In this document: positions 1 to 10,227 of the stretch, in pieces
Layout: each line of letters begins with the position of its first letter
Position numbering within the stretch: position 1 is the first letter of the stretch
NCBI GenBank assembly: GCA_019931185.1
Contig: JAINDK010000025.1
Span: forward strand, 26,303 to 90,302
Length of the DNA stretch: 64,000 nucleotides
Reading direction: 5' to 3'
Source of the DNA: Bryobacter sp. CoA8 C33
GTDB taxonomy: Bacteria; Acidobacteriota; Terriglobia; Bryobacterales; Bryobacteraceae
The notes under the pieces: model-generated
Told to the model about the DNA's origin: nothing
The model's database searches: none
The model's input: the letters and a program-made list of their open reading frames with translations, nothing else
Position numbers and translations under genes: made by a program

Positions 1-2533
1 CCAGCGACGCCCCGATCTTCGAGGCCTCCAGCGCCGGCCGCGTCAACTCCCGGAACCGCAACAGCCGATTCCAATTCTCCTCGCTCGCCGTCACGTTTTG
101 CCGCAATTCCCCGGGCTTCGGAAAATGCGCCAGATGCACACTCTCCGGGTCCCCCTGGCTCCGCGCGAATACCTGCCACGCCTCATCGCAAGTAAATGCC
201 AGAATCGGCGCCGTCAGCCGCAACAGCGCATGCGTCACCCGGTACAGCGCCGTCTGCGCCGACCGCCTCGTCCGGCTCTTCGTTGCATGCGTGTACAACC
301 GGTCTTTCAACACATCGAAATAAACCGCGCTCAATTCCACCGTCGCGAAGTTGTATACCGCCTGGTATACCTTGTAGAACCCATAAGCCTGATAATGGCC
401 TAGGCATCGCTCCACCAGATCCGCCGTTTTCAGCAGAATCCACTGGTCGATCTCCTCCATCTCCGCCGTGTCCACCGCATCCACGCCCGGGTCAAATCCG
501 TCCAGGTTCCCCAGTGCATACCGGAACGTGTTCCGCAGCTTCACATACGCTTCTCCCAGCCGCTGCAGAATCACCGGCGACATCCGAACGTCCTCGTTGT
601 AGGCCACGCTCGACACCCACAAGCGCAAAACCTCCGCCCCGTATTGCTTGATTACCTCCGCCGGCTCGATCCCGTTGCCGAGCGACTTCGACATCGCCCG
701 CCCTTCCCCGTCAAGAATCCACCCTCCCGTCACACACTCCCGGTATGGCGCATGTCCCCTTAGCCCCACACCGATCAGCAGCGAGCTGTGGAACCATCCC
801 CGGTACTGGTCCGCCCCCTCCAGATACATATCCGCCGGCCACGGCAGACCATTCTCCTCCGTCAGCACCGCAAAGCTAGAAGACCCGGAATCAAACCACA
901 CATCGAGGATGTCCTTTTCCTTGCGGAAGTGGTTCCCCCCGCACTTGGGACACACAAATCCCGCCGGCAGCAGATTCTCTGCCTCCTCCGCGTACCAGAC
1001 ATCCGCCGTCTCCCGCGCAAACCGCTCGAGGATCGGCTCCATGATTTCCCGCTCCGCCACGATGTGGTCACAACTCGTGCAGTAAAAAGCCGTGATCGGC
1101 ACACCCCACGTCCGCTGCCGCGAGATCACCCAGTCCGGCCGCGTCGCGATCATGTTCGAGATCCGCTCTTCCCCCCACGCCGGCAGCCACTTCACGTTCC
1201 GGATCGCATCGAGCGCATTCTGCCTCAGGTTGTTCTTCTCCATCCCGATAAACCACTGCTCGGTCCCGCGGAAAATCGTCGCCTTATGACACCGCCAACA
1301 ATGCGGATAGCTGTGTTGGTAGTCCGTCTTCTTCAGTAGCGCCCCATGCTCTTCAAGAATCCGAATCACGATCGGATTCGCTTCCCATACCGTCTTGCCG
1401 ATCAACTCCTCCGGCAATTCTCCTTCTGCCCCCTCGGCCTGGTAGAACCGCCCCGCCGCATCCACCGGACAGTAGGTCGGGATGCCGTATAGCTGGCTCA
1501 CCAGAAAATCTTCCATACCGTGCCCCGGCGCCGTGTGCACCGCCCCCGTGCCCGCCTCGAGCGTCACATGGTCCCCCACCATCCCCAGCGATTCCCGCTC
1601 GAGAAACGGATGCCGGAACACCGCCTTGTCGAGCGTCGCTCCGTCAAAGGTCCCGATCACCCGCGCCTCTCCCCATCCCAACTCCTTGCTCACCGTCTCG
1701 AGCAAGCCCTGCGCCACGATGTACACCACTCCATCCACTTCATTCGCTACATACTCATAGCGCGGATGGAAGCTGATCCCGAGATTCGCCGGTATCGTCC
1801 AAGGCGTCGTCGTCCAGATCAGCCCGTACACTTCCTTGCCCGCGAGCGACGGATGAATCGACTCCGGCACGCTCTCCATCCGGAACCGTACATAGATCGA
1901 CGGCGATACATGATCCCCATACTCCACTTCCGCCTCGGCCAGCGTCGTCCGGCAACTCAGACACCAGTTCACCGGCTTCAAACCCTTGTAAACGTACCCC
2001 TGGTTGTAGAACTCCACAAAACAACGCGCGATCGCCGCCTGATACGGCCCGTCCATCGTCTTATACACGTTGTCCCAACGCCCGAAAATCCCCAGCCGCT
2101 CAAAGTCCTCCGTCTGCAGCCCCACATACTTGTCAGCATACTTGCGGCACGCCTGCCGGATCTGCACCGTTGTCATCGCCGCCTTCTTCGGCCCCAACTG
2201 GCTGTCCACCTTGATTTCAATCGGCAGCCCGTGACAATCGTAGCCCGGCACATACGGCGCCTTATAGCCCGCCATTGTCTTCGACTTCACCACGAAGTCC
2301 TTCAACAGCTTGTTGAACGCATGCCCCAGGTGGATGTTCCCATTCGCATACGGTGGCCCATCGTGCAGCACATACTCCGCTGCCCCCTCCCGCGAGGCCA
2401 GGATGCGCTCATACAGTCCCATCTCCTCCCAACGCGCCAGCATCTTCGGCTCGTTTTGCGGCAGGTTCGCCTTCATGGCGAATGCAGTCTTCGGCAAGTG
2501 AACGGTTTTCTTCAGATCCACGTATCTCTCCAT
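1..2533 (-). CDS. ileS: Isoleucyl-tRNA synthetase, C-terminus cut off by the window edge
   Basis: This class Ia aminoacyl-tRNA synthetase charges tRNA-Ile in the cytoplasm. The frame is open from the ATG at 2533 to the window edge, giving 844 residues of an enzyme that is usually about 930-940 aa. The missing part would be the end of the anticodon-binding region and the C-terminal zinc site. The HIGH motif appears as NIHLGHAF at residues 67-74. The KMSKS loop reads GRAMSKSLGNG, with Met at residue 614, so Ala replaces the usual first Lys. The ABC exporter gene lies 9 bp upstream on the same strand, so the two are probably co-transcribed. No strong Shine-Dalgarno sequence is seen before the start. 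Identity is very secure. Confidence 0.97.
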   Translation of the reverse strand, partial: MERYVDLKKTVHLPKTAFAMKANLPQNEPKMLARWEEMGLYERILASREGAAEYVLHDGPPYANGNIHLGHAFNKLLKDFVVKSKTMAGYKAPYVPGYDCHGLPIEIKVDSQLGPKKAAMTTVQIRQACRKYADKYVGLQTEDFERLGIFGRWDNVYKTMDGPYQAAIARCFVEFYNQGYVYKGLKPVNWCLSCRTTLAEAEVEYGDHVSPSIYVRFRMESVPESIHPSLAGKEVYGLIWTTTPWTIPANLGISFHPRYEYVANEVDGVVYIVAQGLLETVSKELGWGEARVIGTFDGATLDKAVFRHPFLERESLGMVGDHVTLEAGTGAVHTAPGHGMEDFLVSQLYGIPTYCPVDAAGRFYQAEGAEGELPEELIGKTVWEANPIVIRILEEHGALLKKTDYQHSYPHCWRCHKATIFRGTEQWFIGMEKNNLRQNALDAIRNVKWLPAWGEERISNMIATRPDWVISRQRTWGVPITAFYCTSCDHIVAEREIMEPILERFARETADVWYAEEAENLLPAGFVCPKCGGNHFRKEKDILDVWFDSGSSSFAVLTEENGLPWPADMYLEGADQYRGWFHSSLLIGVGLRGHAPYRECVTGGWILDGEGRAMSKSLGNGIEPAEVIKQYGAEVLRLWVSSVAYNEDVRMSPVILQRLGEAYVKLRNTFRYALGNLDGFDPGVDAVDTAEMEEIDQWILLKTADLVERCLGHYQAYGFYKVYQAVYNFATVELSAVYFDVLKDRLYTHATKSRTRRSAQTALYRVTHALLRLTAPILAFTCDEAWQVFARSQGDPESVHLAHFPKPGELRQNVTASEENWNRLLRFRELTRPALEASKIGASL

Positions 2534-2542
2534 TGTAGTGGG

Positions 2543-4369
2543 CTAACGGTAGCCCGCCGCCTGCAACTCAAAAAGCTCCGCGTAACGCTGCCCCTTCCTC
2601 ACCAATTGCTCGTGTGTCCCCTGCTCCAGTATCCGCCCCCCCTCGAGCACCAGAATCTCGTCCGCCATCCGCACTGTCGAAAATCGATGCGAGATCAACA
2701 CCGCGCTTTTGCCCGCCGTCAGATGCGCGAACCGCTCAAATACCTCATACTCCGCCCGCGCATCGAGCGACGCCGTCGGCTCATCCAAAATCAACAACTG
2801 CGCCTCCCGCATATACGCCCGCGCCAGCGCAATCTTCTGCCATTGCCCCTGGCTCAACTCCCGCCCCCCCTCAAACCGCCTCCCCAGCATCGTCCCGTAT
2901 CCCTCCGGCAATTCCCGCACCACCGTGTCCGCATAGCTCATCCCCGCCGCCGCGTCCATCCCCGCCACATCCCCCATCCGCTCGATCGCCCCGTAGGCGA
3001 TGTTCTCCCCCGCCGTCGCATCGTACTTCAAAAAATCCTGAAAAATCACCCCGATTTCCCGCCTCAGGCTCACCGGGTCGTACTCCCGCAGATCCACCCC
3101 ATCCAGCAAAATCCGCCCCCCCGTCGGATCATAAAGCCGGCACAACAGCTTCACCAGCGTCGTCTTGCCCGCTCCGTTTTCTCCCAGCAGCGCTATCTTT
3201 CGCCCCGGCTCCAGCACAAAGCTGATCCCGTCGAGCACCTTCCGCCCCGCCCCCGGATAGCCAAACTCCACCCCCTCGAAGCGAAATCCGCTCCGCATCG
3301 GCCGCGGCGCCGGCAGTGCTTCCGCCGCCACCACCAGCGCCGGCGCCGTCTCGAAGAAGTCAAACAGATCCCGCACATACAACGCCTGCTCGGCCACCCG
3401 CGACAGGTTCTGGAAAATCTGCCCCAGCAAGCCCCGCGCGTTCGCAAACGCCCGCGTCAAAAAAATCAGGTCCCCCACCGTGATCGCCCGCGCCATCGCC
3501 TGCTCCAGAATGTAGACGAAGGTGCCGTAATAGGCCGCATTCGGCAGCAGACCCCAAAGAAAATTTACTCCCGCCCGCTTCACCGCCAGCTTCCGGTTCT
3601 CCCCATAAAAACGCTGAAACAGCTCGTTCACCCGCGCGATCAAAAACTCCGACAGCCCAAACAGCTTCACTTCCTTCACCGTCGTGTGGCTCGCCCCCAG
3701 CAGCCGCAAATAGTCGATCTGCCGCCGCTCCGGCGTCCACCGGTACAGCAGCGAATACGCCATCGCCGCAAACCGCGATTCCGACCAGAACACCGGCGCC
3801 AGACTCACCACCAGACACCCGAACAATACCGGGCTGAACGCAACAACGCTGGCCGACATCGCCACCAGTGACAAGCTCTGCTGCAACAGCCCCGCCACCA
3901 AAAACAGCATCGATAACCGGTCGGTCGTCTGCCGCCGCGCCCGCTCCAGCTTGTCCTGAAACTTCGGGTCCTCGAACGTCACCAGATCGAGCGCCGCCGC
4001 GTGCCGCATCAGCTTTAGCGTCATCCGGTTCGTGAATAAATCCGCCAGCAAAGAGTCACAAAGCCCCATCACCCGCCCCAACAGGTCCGTCGCCAACACA
4101 AGCCCCACCTCAATCCCCAACAGTTGCCACACCACCCCGGCTTCCCCACCCACCCCCGTCGCAATCTTTACGACTTCGTCTACAAGCAACTTCGATACCC
4201 ACAACATCGCCACCGGTAAGCCCGACAGCGCCACCCGGCACCCCAGCCCCGCCCCCGCGTACCAAGGTTGTGTTCGCCACACTTCCCCCAACAAGGGAGG
4301 CAGATGCCGCAACGCTTCAGCCCGCTCCCTCCACGTCTTCAGCCCCTCGGCCGGCTTTACCCCACGCAT
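2543..4369 (-). CDS. ABC exporter, fused membrane and ATPase domains (MsbA/multidrug type)
   Basis: This is a 608-aa half-transporter that would act as a homodimer in the inner membrane. Residues about 35-330 form the transmembrane domain. The nucleotide-binding domain follows, with Walker A GENGAGKTT near residue 395, the signature LSQGQ near 503, Walker B LLILDEPTASLD near 523 and the H-loop HRFSTVR near 560. All catalytic motifs are intact. The substrate cannot be read from the sequence; lipids, peptides or drugs are all possible. A minus-strand terminator sits just upstream of the start, so this gene and ileS probably form their own transcription unit. Confidence 0.93.
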   Translation of the reverse strand: MRGVKPAEGLKTWRERAEALRHLPPLLGEVWRTQPWYAGAGLGCRVALSGLPVAMLWVSKLLVDEVVKIATGVGGEAGVVWQLLGIEVGLVLATDLLGRVMGLCDSLLADLFTNRMTLKLMRHAAALDLVTFEDPKFQDKLERARRQTTDRLSMLFLVAGLLQQSLSLVAMSASVVAFSPVLFGCLVVSLAPVFWSESRFAAMAYSLLYRWTPERRQIDYLRLLGASHTTVKEVKLFGLSEFLIARVNELFQRFYGENRKLAVKRAGVNFLWGLLPNAAYYGTFVYILEQAMARAITVGDLIFLTRAFANARGLLGQIFQNLSRVAEQALYVRDLFDFFETAPALVVAAEALPAPRPMRSGFRFEGVEFGYPGAGRKVLDGISFVLEPGRKIALLGENGAGKTTLVKLLCRLYDPTGGRILLDGVDLREYDPVSLRREIGVIFQDFLKYDATAGENIAYGAIERMGDVAGMDAAAGMSYADTVVRELPEGYGTMLGRRFEGGRELSQGQWQKIALARAYMREAQLLILDEPTASLDARAEYEVFERFAHLTAGKSAVLISHRFSTVRMADEILVLEGGRILEQGTHEQLVRKGQRYAELFELQAAGYR

Positions 4370-4394
4370 ACTCCCAGTCTATCCGCTTGACTAT

Positions 4395-4422
4395 AAACAA
4401 AAAAGCTCGCCTTTCGGCGAGC
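4395..4422 (-). terminator. Rho-independent terminator, minus strand
   Basis: A perfect 7-bp inverted repeat (GCTCGCC at 4405-4411 and GGCGAGC at 4416-4422, loop TTTC) is followed, in the minus direction, by a run of six T and then GTTT. It lies about 230 bp downstream of the gene ending at 4652, so it most likely ends the secA transcript and separates it from the ABC/ileS unit. Confidence 0.8.
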
Positions 4423-4651
4423 CTTCCTGTTTATGTTCGTTGGGAAAATGACTTCGAATGGAACGGATCCTTCAAAATCGTAATGCTTGGAGTTTATGGC
4501 TTTGCTTCCTCGAAGTCAACAGCTTTTGACGGTCTCGTTAAGTCCAATTTTTTCAATATCTTGTCTACTATTTGCCACGCTTATGATTCCCCGTAAGCCC
4601 TATCAAATCGCCCCTCGATCAGCTCTAACCTAAACTGCTGGAAAGGTTTAT

Positions 4652-5551
4652 CTAGATCTTCAGACTTGTTACCTCGTCTTCGGGCTTCTTACCTGAAACA
4701 CTGCCAAAAATTTGCCGCCCGAACGCAAATATTAGTCCCAGTACAAGGCATAGCCCCAGCAGAATGGCACATAGCGTAAACACCCCAATCAGAAAATCTC
4801 CCGGGTTCGGTTCCGGCTTTGGCGGCGCCTTATCGAGAATCACTTCTCCTTTAAACTCGATCTGACCCAGTAGCCCCCGCGCCGCCCTCTCATCCAGCGT
4901 TCCTTCCGCCTCAAGCGGCAGCACCACGCCCACCAGCGGACCGCTCCGATTGACTACTCCCCCCGGTATTTTCTCGAGTAATCCCATCTGCTGCCGCGCA
5001 ATTGCATGATTCGGATACCGGATCACCGCCAGCACCTGGCTTCCATACCGCGCCGTCTGGATCTCGGCGGCAAAGTCAAATCCCGCCGCCGCTACCGGAA
5101 TCCGAGGCTCAAATGCCCGCAGCGACTCCCGTCCCAGGATCAGCCTCTCCGACCCCACCACGCGGCCTTTACGTGGCAAATAATACAACAGGTTCGGCAA
5201 CGCCGAGCGGTCCACCTTCAGGGCAGGGAAGAGAAACGCGTCCAGCACCCCCCGCGGCGCCGTCCCCTCCAGCGTTTCAAATACATAATTTTGGTGCCGG
5301 AATACCTTCCGCTCCGCCCCCTGCAACGATTGCTCGAGGGCTACTGCCCCCGTGTTCTCTCGCATTCGGTGCACCGCGACGCGAAACCTCTTTGTCCCGT
5401 TTTCATACGTCGCCCCCTCCGACTCCAGATGCCCATACTCCCTCGCCACCTCCATGATGGGTGGCGCCGCCGCCCGCGTGCCCGTCCGTTTCCAGTCGTC
5501 AATTGCCGGCGGCAAAATCGCCGCCAACATCAGCAACGCCGGACTTAACAT
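4652..5551 (-). CDS. Exported, membrane-anchored protein of unknown function (299 aa)
   Basis: I do not recognise a characterised family. The protein has an N-terminal hydrophobic segment (MLSPALLMLAAILPPAI) that fits a signal peptide. An alpha/beta region of about 220 residues follows. A single membrane helix lies near residues 255-280 (FLIGVFTLCAILLGL...), with a short charged tail ending in EDEVTSLKI. The topology suggests a periplasmic domain tethered to the inner membrane. It begins 16 bp after the secA stop on the same strand and is probably co-transcribed with secA. The context does not show a role in secretion, and none should be assumed. Confidence 0.8.
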   Translation of the reverse strand: MLSPALLMLAAILPPAIDDWKRTGTRAAAPPIMEVAREYGHLESEGATYENGTKRFRVAVHRMRENTGAVALEQSLQGAERKVFRHQNYVFETLEGTAPRGVLDAFLFPALKVDRSALPNLLYYLPRKGRVVGSERLILGRESLRAFEPRIPVAAAGFDFAAEIQTARYGSQVLAVIRYPNHAIARQQMGLLEKIPGGVVNRSGPLVGVVLPLEAEGTLDERAARGLLGQIEFKGEVILDKAPPKPEPNPGDFLIGVFTLCAILLGLCLVLGLIFAFGRQIFGSVSGKKPEDEVTSLKI

Positions 5552-5567
5552 CGCTCAGGCTCCCTCC

Positions 5568-8363
5568 TTACGCCCCATGGCACTTCTTATATTTTTTGCC
5601 GCTCCCACACGGGCACGGCTCATTGCGCCCCACCTTTTGGCCCTTCACCACCGTCTGCGGCTTCGTGCTGCTCGTGCTATCCCCGCCCGCATACTGCAGC
5701 GCTTCCAACTCCTTTTCCTTCTTCCGCTGGATGTTTCTCGTGAAGTCTGTCAGCGAAGCCGGCGCCGGCGCCGCCATGGGTTCCGCTTCGCCTTCCTCCT
5801 GCTCGTCTTCACCCTCGACAAAAACCGGCGCGGCGATCAAATTCCCATGTTCGTCGTACGGTTGCAGGAAGTACAAGAACCGGATCGCCTCGTCTTCAAT
5901 TCGCGCCATCATGTCCTGGAACAGCGTGAAGCTCTCCTTCTTGTACTCGATCAGCGGATCCTTCTGCCCATAACCCCGCAGATAGATCCCTTCCTTCAGG
6001 TGATCCATCGACAGCAAATGGTCCTTCCACTGGTTGTCGATCACGTTCAGCAGAATCATCCGCTCCGTTTCCCGCATCACCTCCTCGCTGACGATTGATT
6101 CCTTCTCGTCATATCGCGCGTAGAGCTGCTCGAGCACTTCCCGCTCAACGAGCTCCCGTCTCGCATCCTCCATCGCCGCCCGGTCCACCTTCACGCCGAA
6201 CTGCGTCAGCACATCCGACTCGAGCCCGTCCAGATCCCATTGATCGGCCCGCACCCCTTCCGGCAACCGCGCGTCGATCAATCCCCCCACGATCGAGGCG
6301 ATCATTTCCTTCACCCGCTCCTTCTGGTTTGTCCCCGACAGCATTGCCCGCCGCAGTTCATACACCGCTGTGCGCTGCTTGTTCATCACATCGTCGTACT
6401 CAAGCAGATGCTTGCGCGCGGCGAAGTGCGTCCCTTCCACGTTCTTCTGCGCCGCCTCGATCCTCCGCGTGATCAGCCCCGATTCAATCGGTACGTCCTC
6501 CTCCATCCCCAGCCGCAGCATCAAGCCTTGTATCTTGTCCCCGCCGAAGATTCGCAGCAGATCGTCCTGCAGCGACAGGTAAAACCGCGACCCTCCCGGG
6601 TCACCTTGCCGCCCCGCCCGCCCGCGTAACTGATTGTCGATCCGGCGCGATTCATGCCGTTCCGTGCCTAGCACGAACAGCCCCCCAATCGCCGCTACCT
6701 CATCATGCTCGGCGTCTGTCTGTTTCTTGATCTCGCTGTATAACTGTTGGTATTCCCCCGCGTGTACCCCATCCGGGTCCTTACCCGCCCGCCGCATCTG
6801 GTCCTTGGCCAGAAACTCCGCGTTCCCTCCCAGCAAAATGTCCGTGCCACGTCCCGCCATGTTTGTCGATACCGTCACCGCTCCCTTACGCCCCGCCTGG
6901 GCGATGATAAACGCTTCCCGCTCGTGATTCTTCGCGTTCAATACCTCATGCCGCACTCCAATGCGCCTCAGGTGCGCCGATAGCTTCTCCGATTTCTCCA
7001 CCGAAATCGTGCCCACCAGCACCGGCTGCCCCTTCTCATGCAGCGCCTTGATCTCCTTCGATGCGTTGCGGAACTTCTCTTCTTCCGTCCGGTACACGAT
7101 GTCGTTCAGATCCTTGCGCACCATCGAACGGTTCGTCGGGATCTGCACCACGTCCAGCTTGTACGTCTTGCCAAATTCCGCTGCTTCCGTGTCCGCCGTT
7201 CCCGTCATCCCCGCCAGCTTCTTGTACATGCGGAAGTAGTTCTGGAAAGTCACCGTCGCCAGCGTCTGGTTCTCCCGCTCGATCTTCACCCCTTCCTTGG
7301 CCTCCACCGCCTGATGCAACCCGTCCGACCAGCGCCGCCCCGGCATCAGCCGCCCCGTGAATTCATCGACGATCACTACTTCCCCGTTTTGCACCACATA
7401 CTCGCGGTCCCGCTGATACAGCACATGCGCCCGCAGCCCCTGCTGCACATGGTGATTCAGCTCCATGTTTTCGATGTCATAGAGATTGCCGCAGTTCAGC
7501 AGCCTCTCCACCTTGTGCACCCCTTCTTCCGTCAGCGCCACGCTGCGCTGTTTCTCGTCTACCGTATAGTCGCCCGTGAAATACTTCTCGCCCGGCTCCT
7601 TGCCCTGTATCACCTCACCCCGCACCAGTTTTGGAATGATCATGTTGATCCGGTAATACTTATCCGTGGATTCTTCACTCGGTCCCGAGATGATCAGCGG
7701 CGTTCGCGCCTCATCGATCAGAATCGAGTCCACTTCGTCCACAATCGCGAAGTTGTGCTCCCGCTGCACGCAAGACTCCAGCCGGAACTTCATGTTGTCC
7801 CGCAGATAATCAAACCCGAATTCGTTATTCGTGCCGTAAGTGATGTCCGAGTGATAGGCATCGCGCCGCTCTGCGTCGCTCAGGTTATGCACAATGCAGC
7901 CCACCGACAGCCCCAAGAACTTGTGCAGCCGCCCCATCCACTCCGAGTCGCGCTTAGCCAGATAGTCGTTCACCGTGATGACATGCACGCCCTTGCCCGC
8001 CAGTGCATTCAGATAGCACGGCAGCGTCGCCACCAGTGTCTTGCCTTCCCCTGTCCTCATTTCCGCGATCTTGCCCTCATGCAGCACCGCTCCCCCGATT
8101 AGCTGCACGTCGAAATGCCGCATATTCAACACCCGCCGCGATGCCTCCCGGCACACCGCGAACGCCTCGATCAATAAGTCGTCGAGTTCAGCCCCATTGG
8201 CCACCCGTTGCTGGAATTCAGCCGTCTTGGCCGTTAGTTCGGCATCGCTCAGCTGCTGCATCGCCGCTTCGAGTTGATTGATTGCCTCGACCTTCGGCCG
8301 GATGCGCTTCACCTCGCGCTCATGCTTGGTTCCAAAGATCTTGGCGAGTAAGGCGTCCACCAT
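5568..8363 (-). CDS. secA: Preprotein translocase ATPase SecA
   Basis: SecA is the ATP-driven motor that pushes unfolded preproteins through SecYEG. The ATG at 8363 gives 931 aa and starts [16 protein letters not shown], the normal SecA N-terminus. A longer reading from 8507 adds 48 atypical residues and is rejected. A GGAGGAG Shine-Dalgarno sequence precedes the chosen start. Walker A (MRTGEGKT) is near residue 105, a [15 protein letters not shown] motif near 210, and [15 protein letters not shown] lies in the second nucleotide-binding domain. The C-terminus carries the zinc-binding SEC-C tail [14 protein letters not shown], which usually contacts SecB or the ribosome. All expected parts are present. 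Confidence 0.97.
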   Translation of the reverse strand: MVDALLAKIFGTKHEREVKRIRPKVEAINQLEAAMQQLSDAELTAKTAEFQQRVANGAELDDLLIEAFAVCREASRRVLNMRHFDVQLIGGAVLHEGKIAEMRTGEGKTLVATLPCYLNALAGKGVHVITVNDYLAKRDSEWMGRLHKFLGLSVGCIVHNLSDAERRDAYHSDITYGTNNEFGFDYLRDNMKFRLESCVQREHNFAIVDEVDSILIDEARTPLIISGPSEESTDKYYRINMIIPKLVRGEVIQGKEPGEKYFTGDYTVDEKQRSVALTEEGVHKVERLLNCGNLYDIENMELNHHVQQGLRAHVLYQRDREYVVQNGEVVIVDEFTGRLMPGRRWSDGLHQAVEAKEGVKIERENQTLATVTFQNYFRMYKKLAGMTGTADTEAAEFGKTYKLDVVQIPTNRSMVRKDLNDIVYRTEEEKFRNASKEIKALHEKGQPVLVGTISVEKSEKLSAHLRRIGVRHEVLNAKNHEREAFIIAQAGRKGAVTVSTNMAGRGTDILLGGNAEFLAKDQMRRAGKDPDGVHAGEYQQLYSEIKKQTDAEHDEVAAIGGLFVLGTERHESRRIDNQLRGRAGRQGDPGGSRFYLSLQDDLLRIFGGDKIQGLMLRLGMEEDVPIESGLITRRIEAAQKNVEGTHFAARKHLLEYDDVMNKQRTAVYELRRAMLSGTNQKERVKEMIASIVGGLIDARLPEGVRADQWDLDGLESDVLTQFGVKVDRAAMEDARRELVEREVLEQLYARYDEKESIVSEEVMRETERMILLNVIDNQWKDHLLSMDHLKEGIYLRGYGQKDPLIEYKKESFTLFQDMMARIEDEAIRFLYFLQPYDEHGNLIAAPVFVEGEDEQEEGEAEPMAAPAPASLTDFTRNIQRKKEKELEALQYAGGDSTSSTKPQTVVKGQKVGRNEPCPCGSGKKYKKCHGA

Positions 8364-8883
8364 ATTGTGTTGTTTTCTCCTCCAGTTTAGCAGTGGGCCG
8401 CTATCTTCCTGCTTGTCTTGCCCCGGATCCAAGGAAAACCGCCATCTCCGCCTCATGCTTGGTCTTCCCGATGCAGCGCACAATTGTACGCTCCCCGCCC
8501 AACCCAACCACTGCCACCCTTCTATTTCTCTGACTCAACCTTCGACTCTGCTTCGCCCCGTTATGCCGCGTTCCCGCCTCTTCTCCGCTACTACCGCTGC
8601 TCTAATTTCTCAATCGCCGCTATCAGGGATTTCATGCGGCTTCTTTGTGCCCCCGCCAGAAGCTCAGACAGTACACCCCTTGTCATTCATGACTCGTTCC
8701 GCGTTTACCCGTTGTACCCCACCCGCCCAAGTCTTCATTTCCAAGCCTTTTCTCCTGCCTTCTTTCTAGATTTTTTCTTCCTGTACCCCGCTCTTCCGCC
8801 GCCGCGCCCATCTCGATTACTTCCCCACTCAAAATTTCAGATTCTTTTCTCCGCGAAATCAGTTATAAAATTAAAGCGCATTT
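8364..8883. other. Intergenic region between secA and a divergent sensor kinase gene
   Basis: This 520-bp stretch separates two divergent genes and should hold both promoters. Open frames in it overlap one another and show no recognisable protein. It is pyrimidine-rich on the + strand. The only regulatory sign is an AT-rich TTATAAAATT just before the kinase start. No RNA gene or repeat was recognised. Confidence 0.6.
8863..8872 (+). promoter_or_regulatory. Candidate -10 box of the sensor kinase gene
   Basis: TTATAAAATT lies only 11 bp before the annotated ATG at 8884. If it is a real -10 element, transcription would start within a few bases of that codon, giving an almost leaderless mRNA or favouring the next in-frame ATG at 8899. 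No convincing -35 hexamer is present at the right distance, so this is a weak call. Confidence 0.3.
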
Positions 8884-10227
8884 ATGGTTTCAGCCGGAAT
8901 GTCGCAAGAACTTTGGATTCGCCTGATTCGTCTGCTGGGTGTGCGGGTTCGGCTGGTTGGTTTTGTTTATCCTCTTCTGATGGTCGCCGTCGCCTTGAAA
9001 AGCTCTGTCCCCCGCGATCATCCCCTGATTTTTACCTCCGGAGCCGTGCTTACCCTCGCCGGCGCTCTCTGGCTTACTCTCACTGCACGGAAAGCTCGCT
9101 CCGCCAGTCCCGGAAATTGGATCAATATTCGGGAAGAACTCCGCGTTGTCACGCTTATCCTTACCACCCTCTGGGCTCTCCTTTCCGGCTTCGGTCTTTA
9201 CGCCTACCCCAACGGCGATTTTCCAATCTTCCTCTTATTCGCCATCCTCGGCTTGTTGAGCTTTGGGGCCATCGTCTTTTCCCCCGATCTCAATCTGGCC
9301 CTTATCTTCATTCACCTCCACATTCTGCCGGCGATCATCTGGTCTTATCAGGTGCGCGATCGTTTCGGCCTCGCCCTCATTTTCCTGTTTGCCATCATTT
9401 GGGCTGCCTTGTACCTTGTCAGCGAATGGTCGAGTGCTCATCTCCGCCATTTGCTCCTCTCCCAGATCCAACTTGAATCACAGGCCGAGGATCTTCGCCA
9501 ATCCCGCGAACACGCCAAGTCATCCTCCAGTTCCCGCACCCGCTTTTTCGCCATGATCAGCCACCAGATTCGTACCCCCTTGAATGGTATTCTGGGCGTT
9601 AACGATCTGCTGCTTAACTCTCAACTCGACTCCCGACAGGCTGAACTCGCCTCCCTCATCAACCAAAGCTCCCAGCGCCTCCTTCACCTCGTCAACAACC
9701 TTCTCGATCTCTTTGAAATTGACATCGGCAAACTCCAACTGAACTCTGTCGAATTCGACTTACGTCACCTCATCGAAGAAATCAGCAGCCCCATAAGCAT
9801 TGCCGCCGCTGCGAAAGGCCTCGATTGGACTGTCCGGATCCGTCGCGAAGTGCCCTCTTCCTGTTGTGGTGACCCTCTCCGTGTCAAACAGGTCATCAAC
9901 AACCTCTTGCGAAATGCACTTAAGTTCACGGATCGTGGCGTCATCTCCCTCGAAGTCGGCATGGCCGACGGCGGCCATGTCCGCTGCGTTGTTGAAGATA
10001 CCGGTACCGGTATCCCTCACCAAAAAATCGCTACTCTCTTCGACGATCTCAAACTCGACTACTACGATACCTCCTCTCTCGACGGCGCCGGTCTCAGCTT
10101 GGCTATATCTCGCAAGCTCATTGATTTGATGGGGGGCCGCATCGGCGTTCAAAGTGCTCCCGGCCAAGGCTCCCGCTTCTGGTTCGAGATCCCCGTCATC
10201 GCTTCTACTTCAGAAATCCGCTCGTAA
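8884..10227 (+). CDS. Membrane-bound sensor histidine kinase with degenerate ATPase motifs
   Basis: This is a 447-aa protein. About six hydrophobic helices fill residues 20-190, a short coiled linker follows, then a HisKA dimerisation domain with the phospho-acceptor His227 in SHQIRTPLNG, and an HATPase_c domain (N-box NNLLRNALKF, G1 DTGTGI, G2 GAGLSLAISRKL). In most kinases the residue after the histidine is Glu; here it is Gln. The F-box (LFDDLK) is also weak. No receiver domain or adjacent response regulator is present, so it is an orphan. It starts at 8884 or at the in-frame ATG 8899. Its last 23 bp overlap the convergent dioxygenase gene. Confidence 0.88.
   Translation: MVSAGMSQELWIRLIRLLGVRVRLVGFVYPLLMVAVALKSSVPRDHPLIFTSGAVLTLAGALWLTLTARKARSASPGNWINIREELRVVTLILTTLWALLSGFGLYAYPNGDFPIFLLFAILGLLSFGAIVFSPDLNLALIFIHLHILPAIIWSYQVRDRFGLALIFLFAIIWAALYLVSEWSSAHLRHLLLSQIQLESQAEDLRQSREHAKSSSSSRTRFFAMISHQIRTPLNGILGVNDLLLNSQLDSRQAELASLINQSSQRLLHLVNNLLDLFEIDIGKLQLNSVEFDLRHLIEEISSPISIAAAAKGLDWTVRIRREVPSSCCGDPLRVKQVINNLLRNALKFTDRGVISLEVGMADGGHVRCVVEDTGTGIPHQKIATLFDDLKLDYYDTSSLDGAGLSLAISRKLIDLMGGRIGVQSAPGQGSRFWFEIPVIASTSEIRS

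Noticed and set aside
1520..3871. 783-aa plus-strand frame opposite ileS and the ABC gene
   Set aside because: It is an arginine/proline-rich shadow of the C-rich strand; the opposite strand carries complete motifs of IleS and an ABC exporter.
8364..8507. N-terminal extension of secA
   Set aside because: The 48 extra residues before MVDALLAK are unlike SecA, and a strong Shine-Dalgarno sequence precedes ATG 8363.
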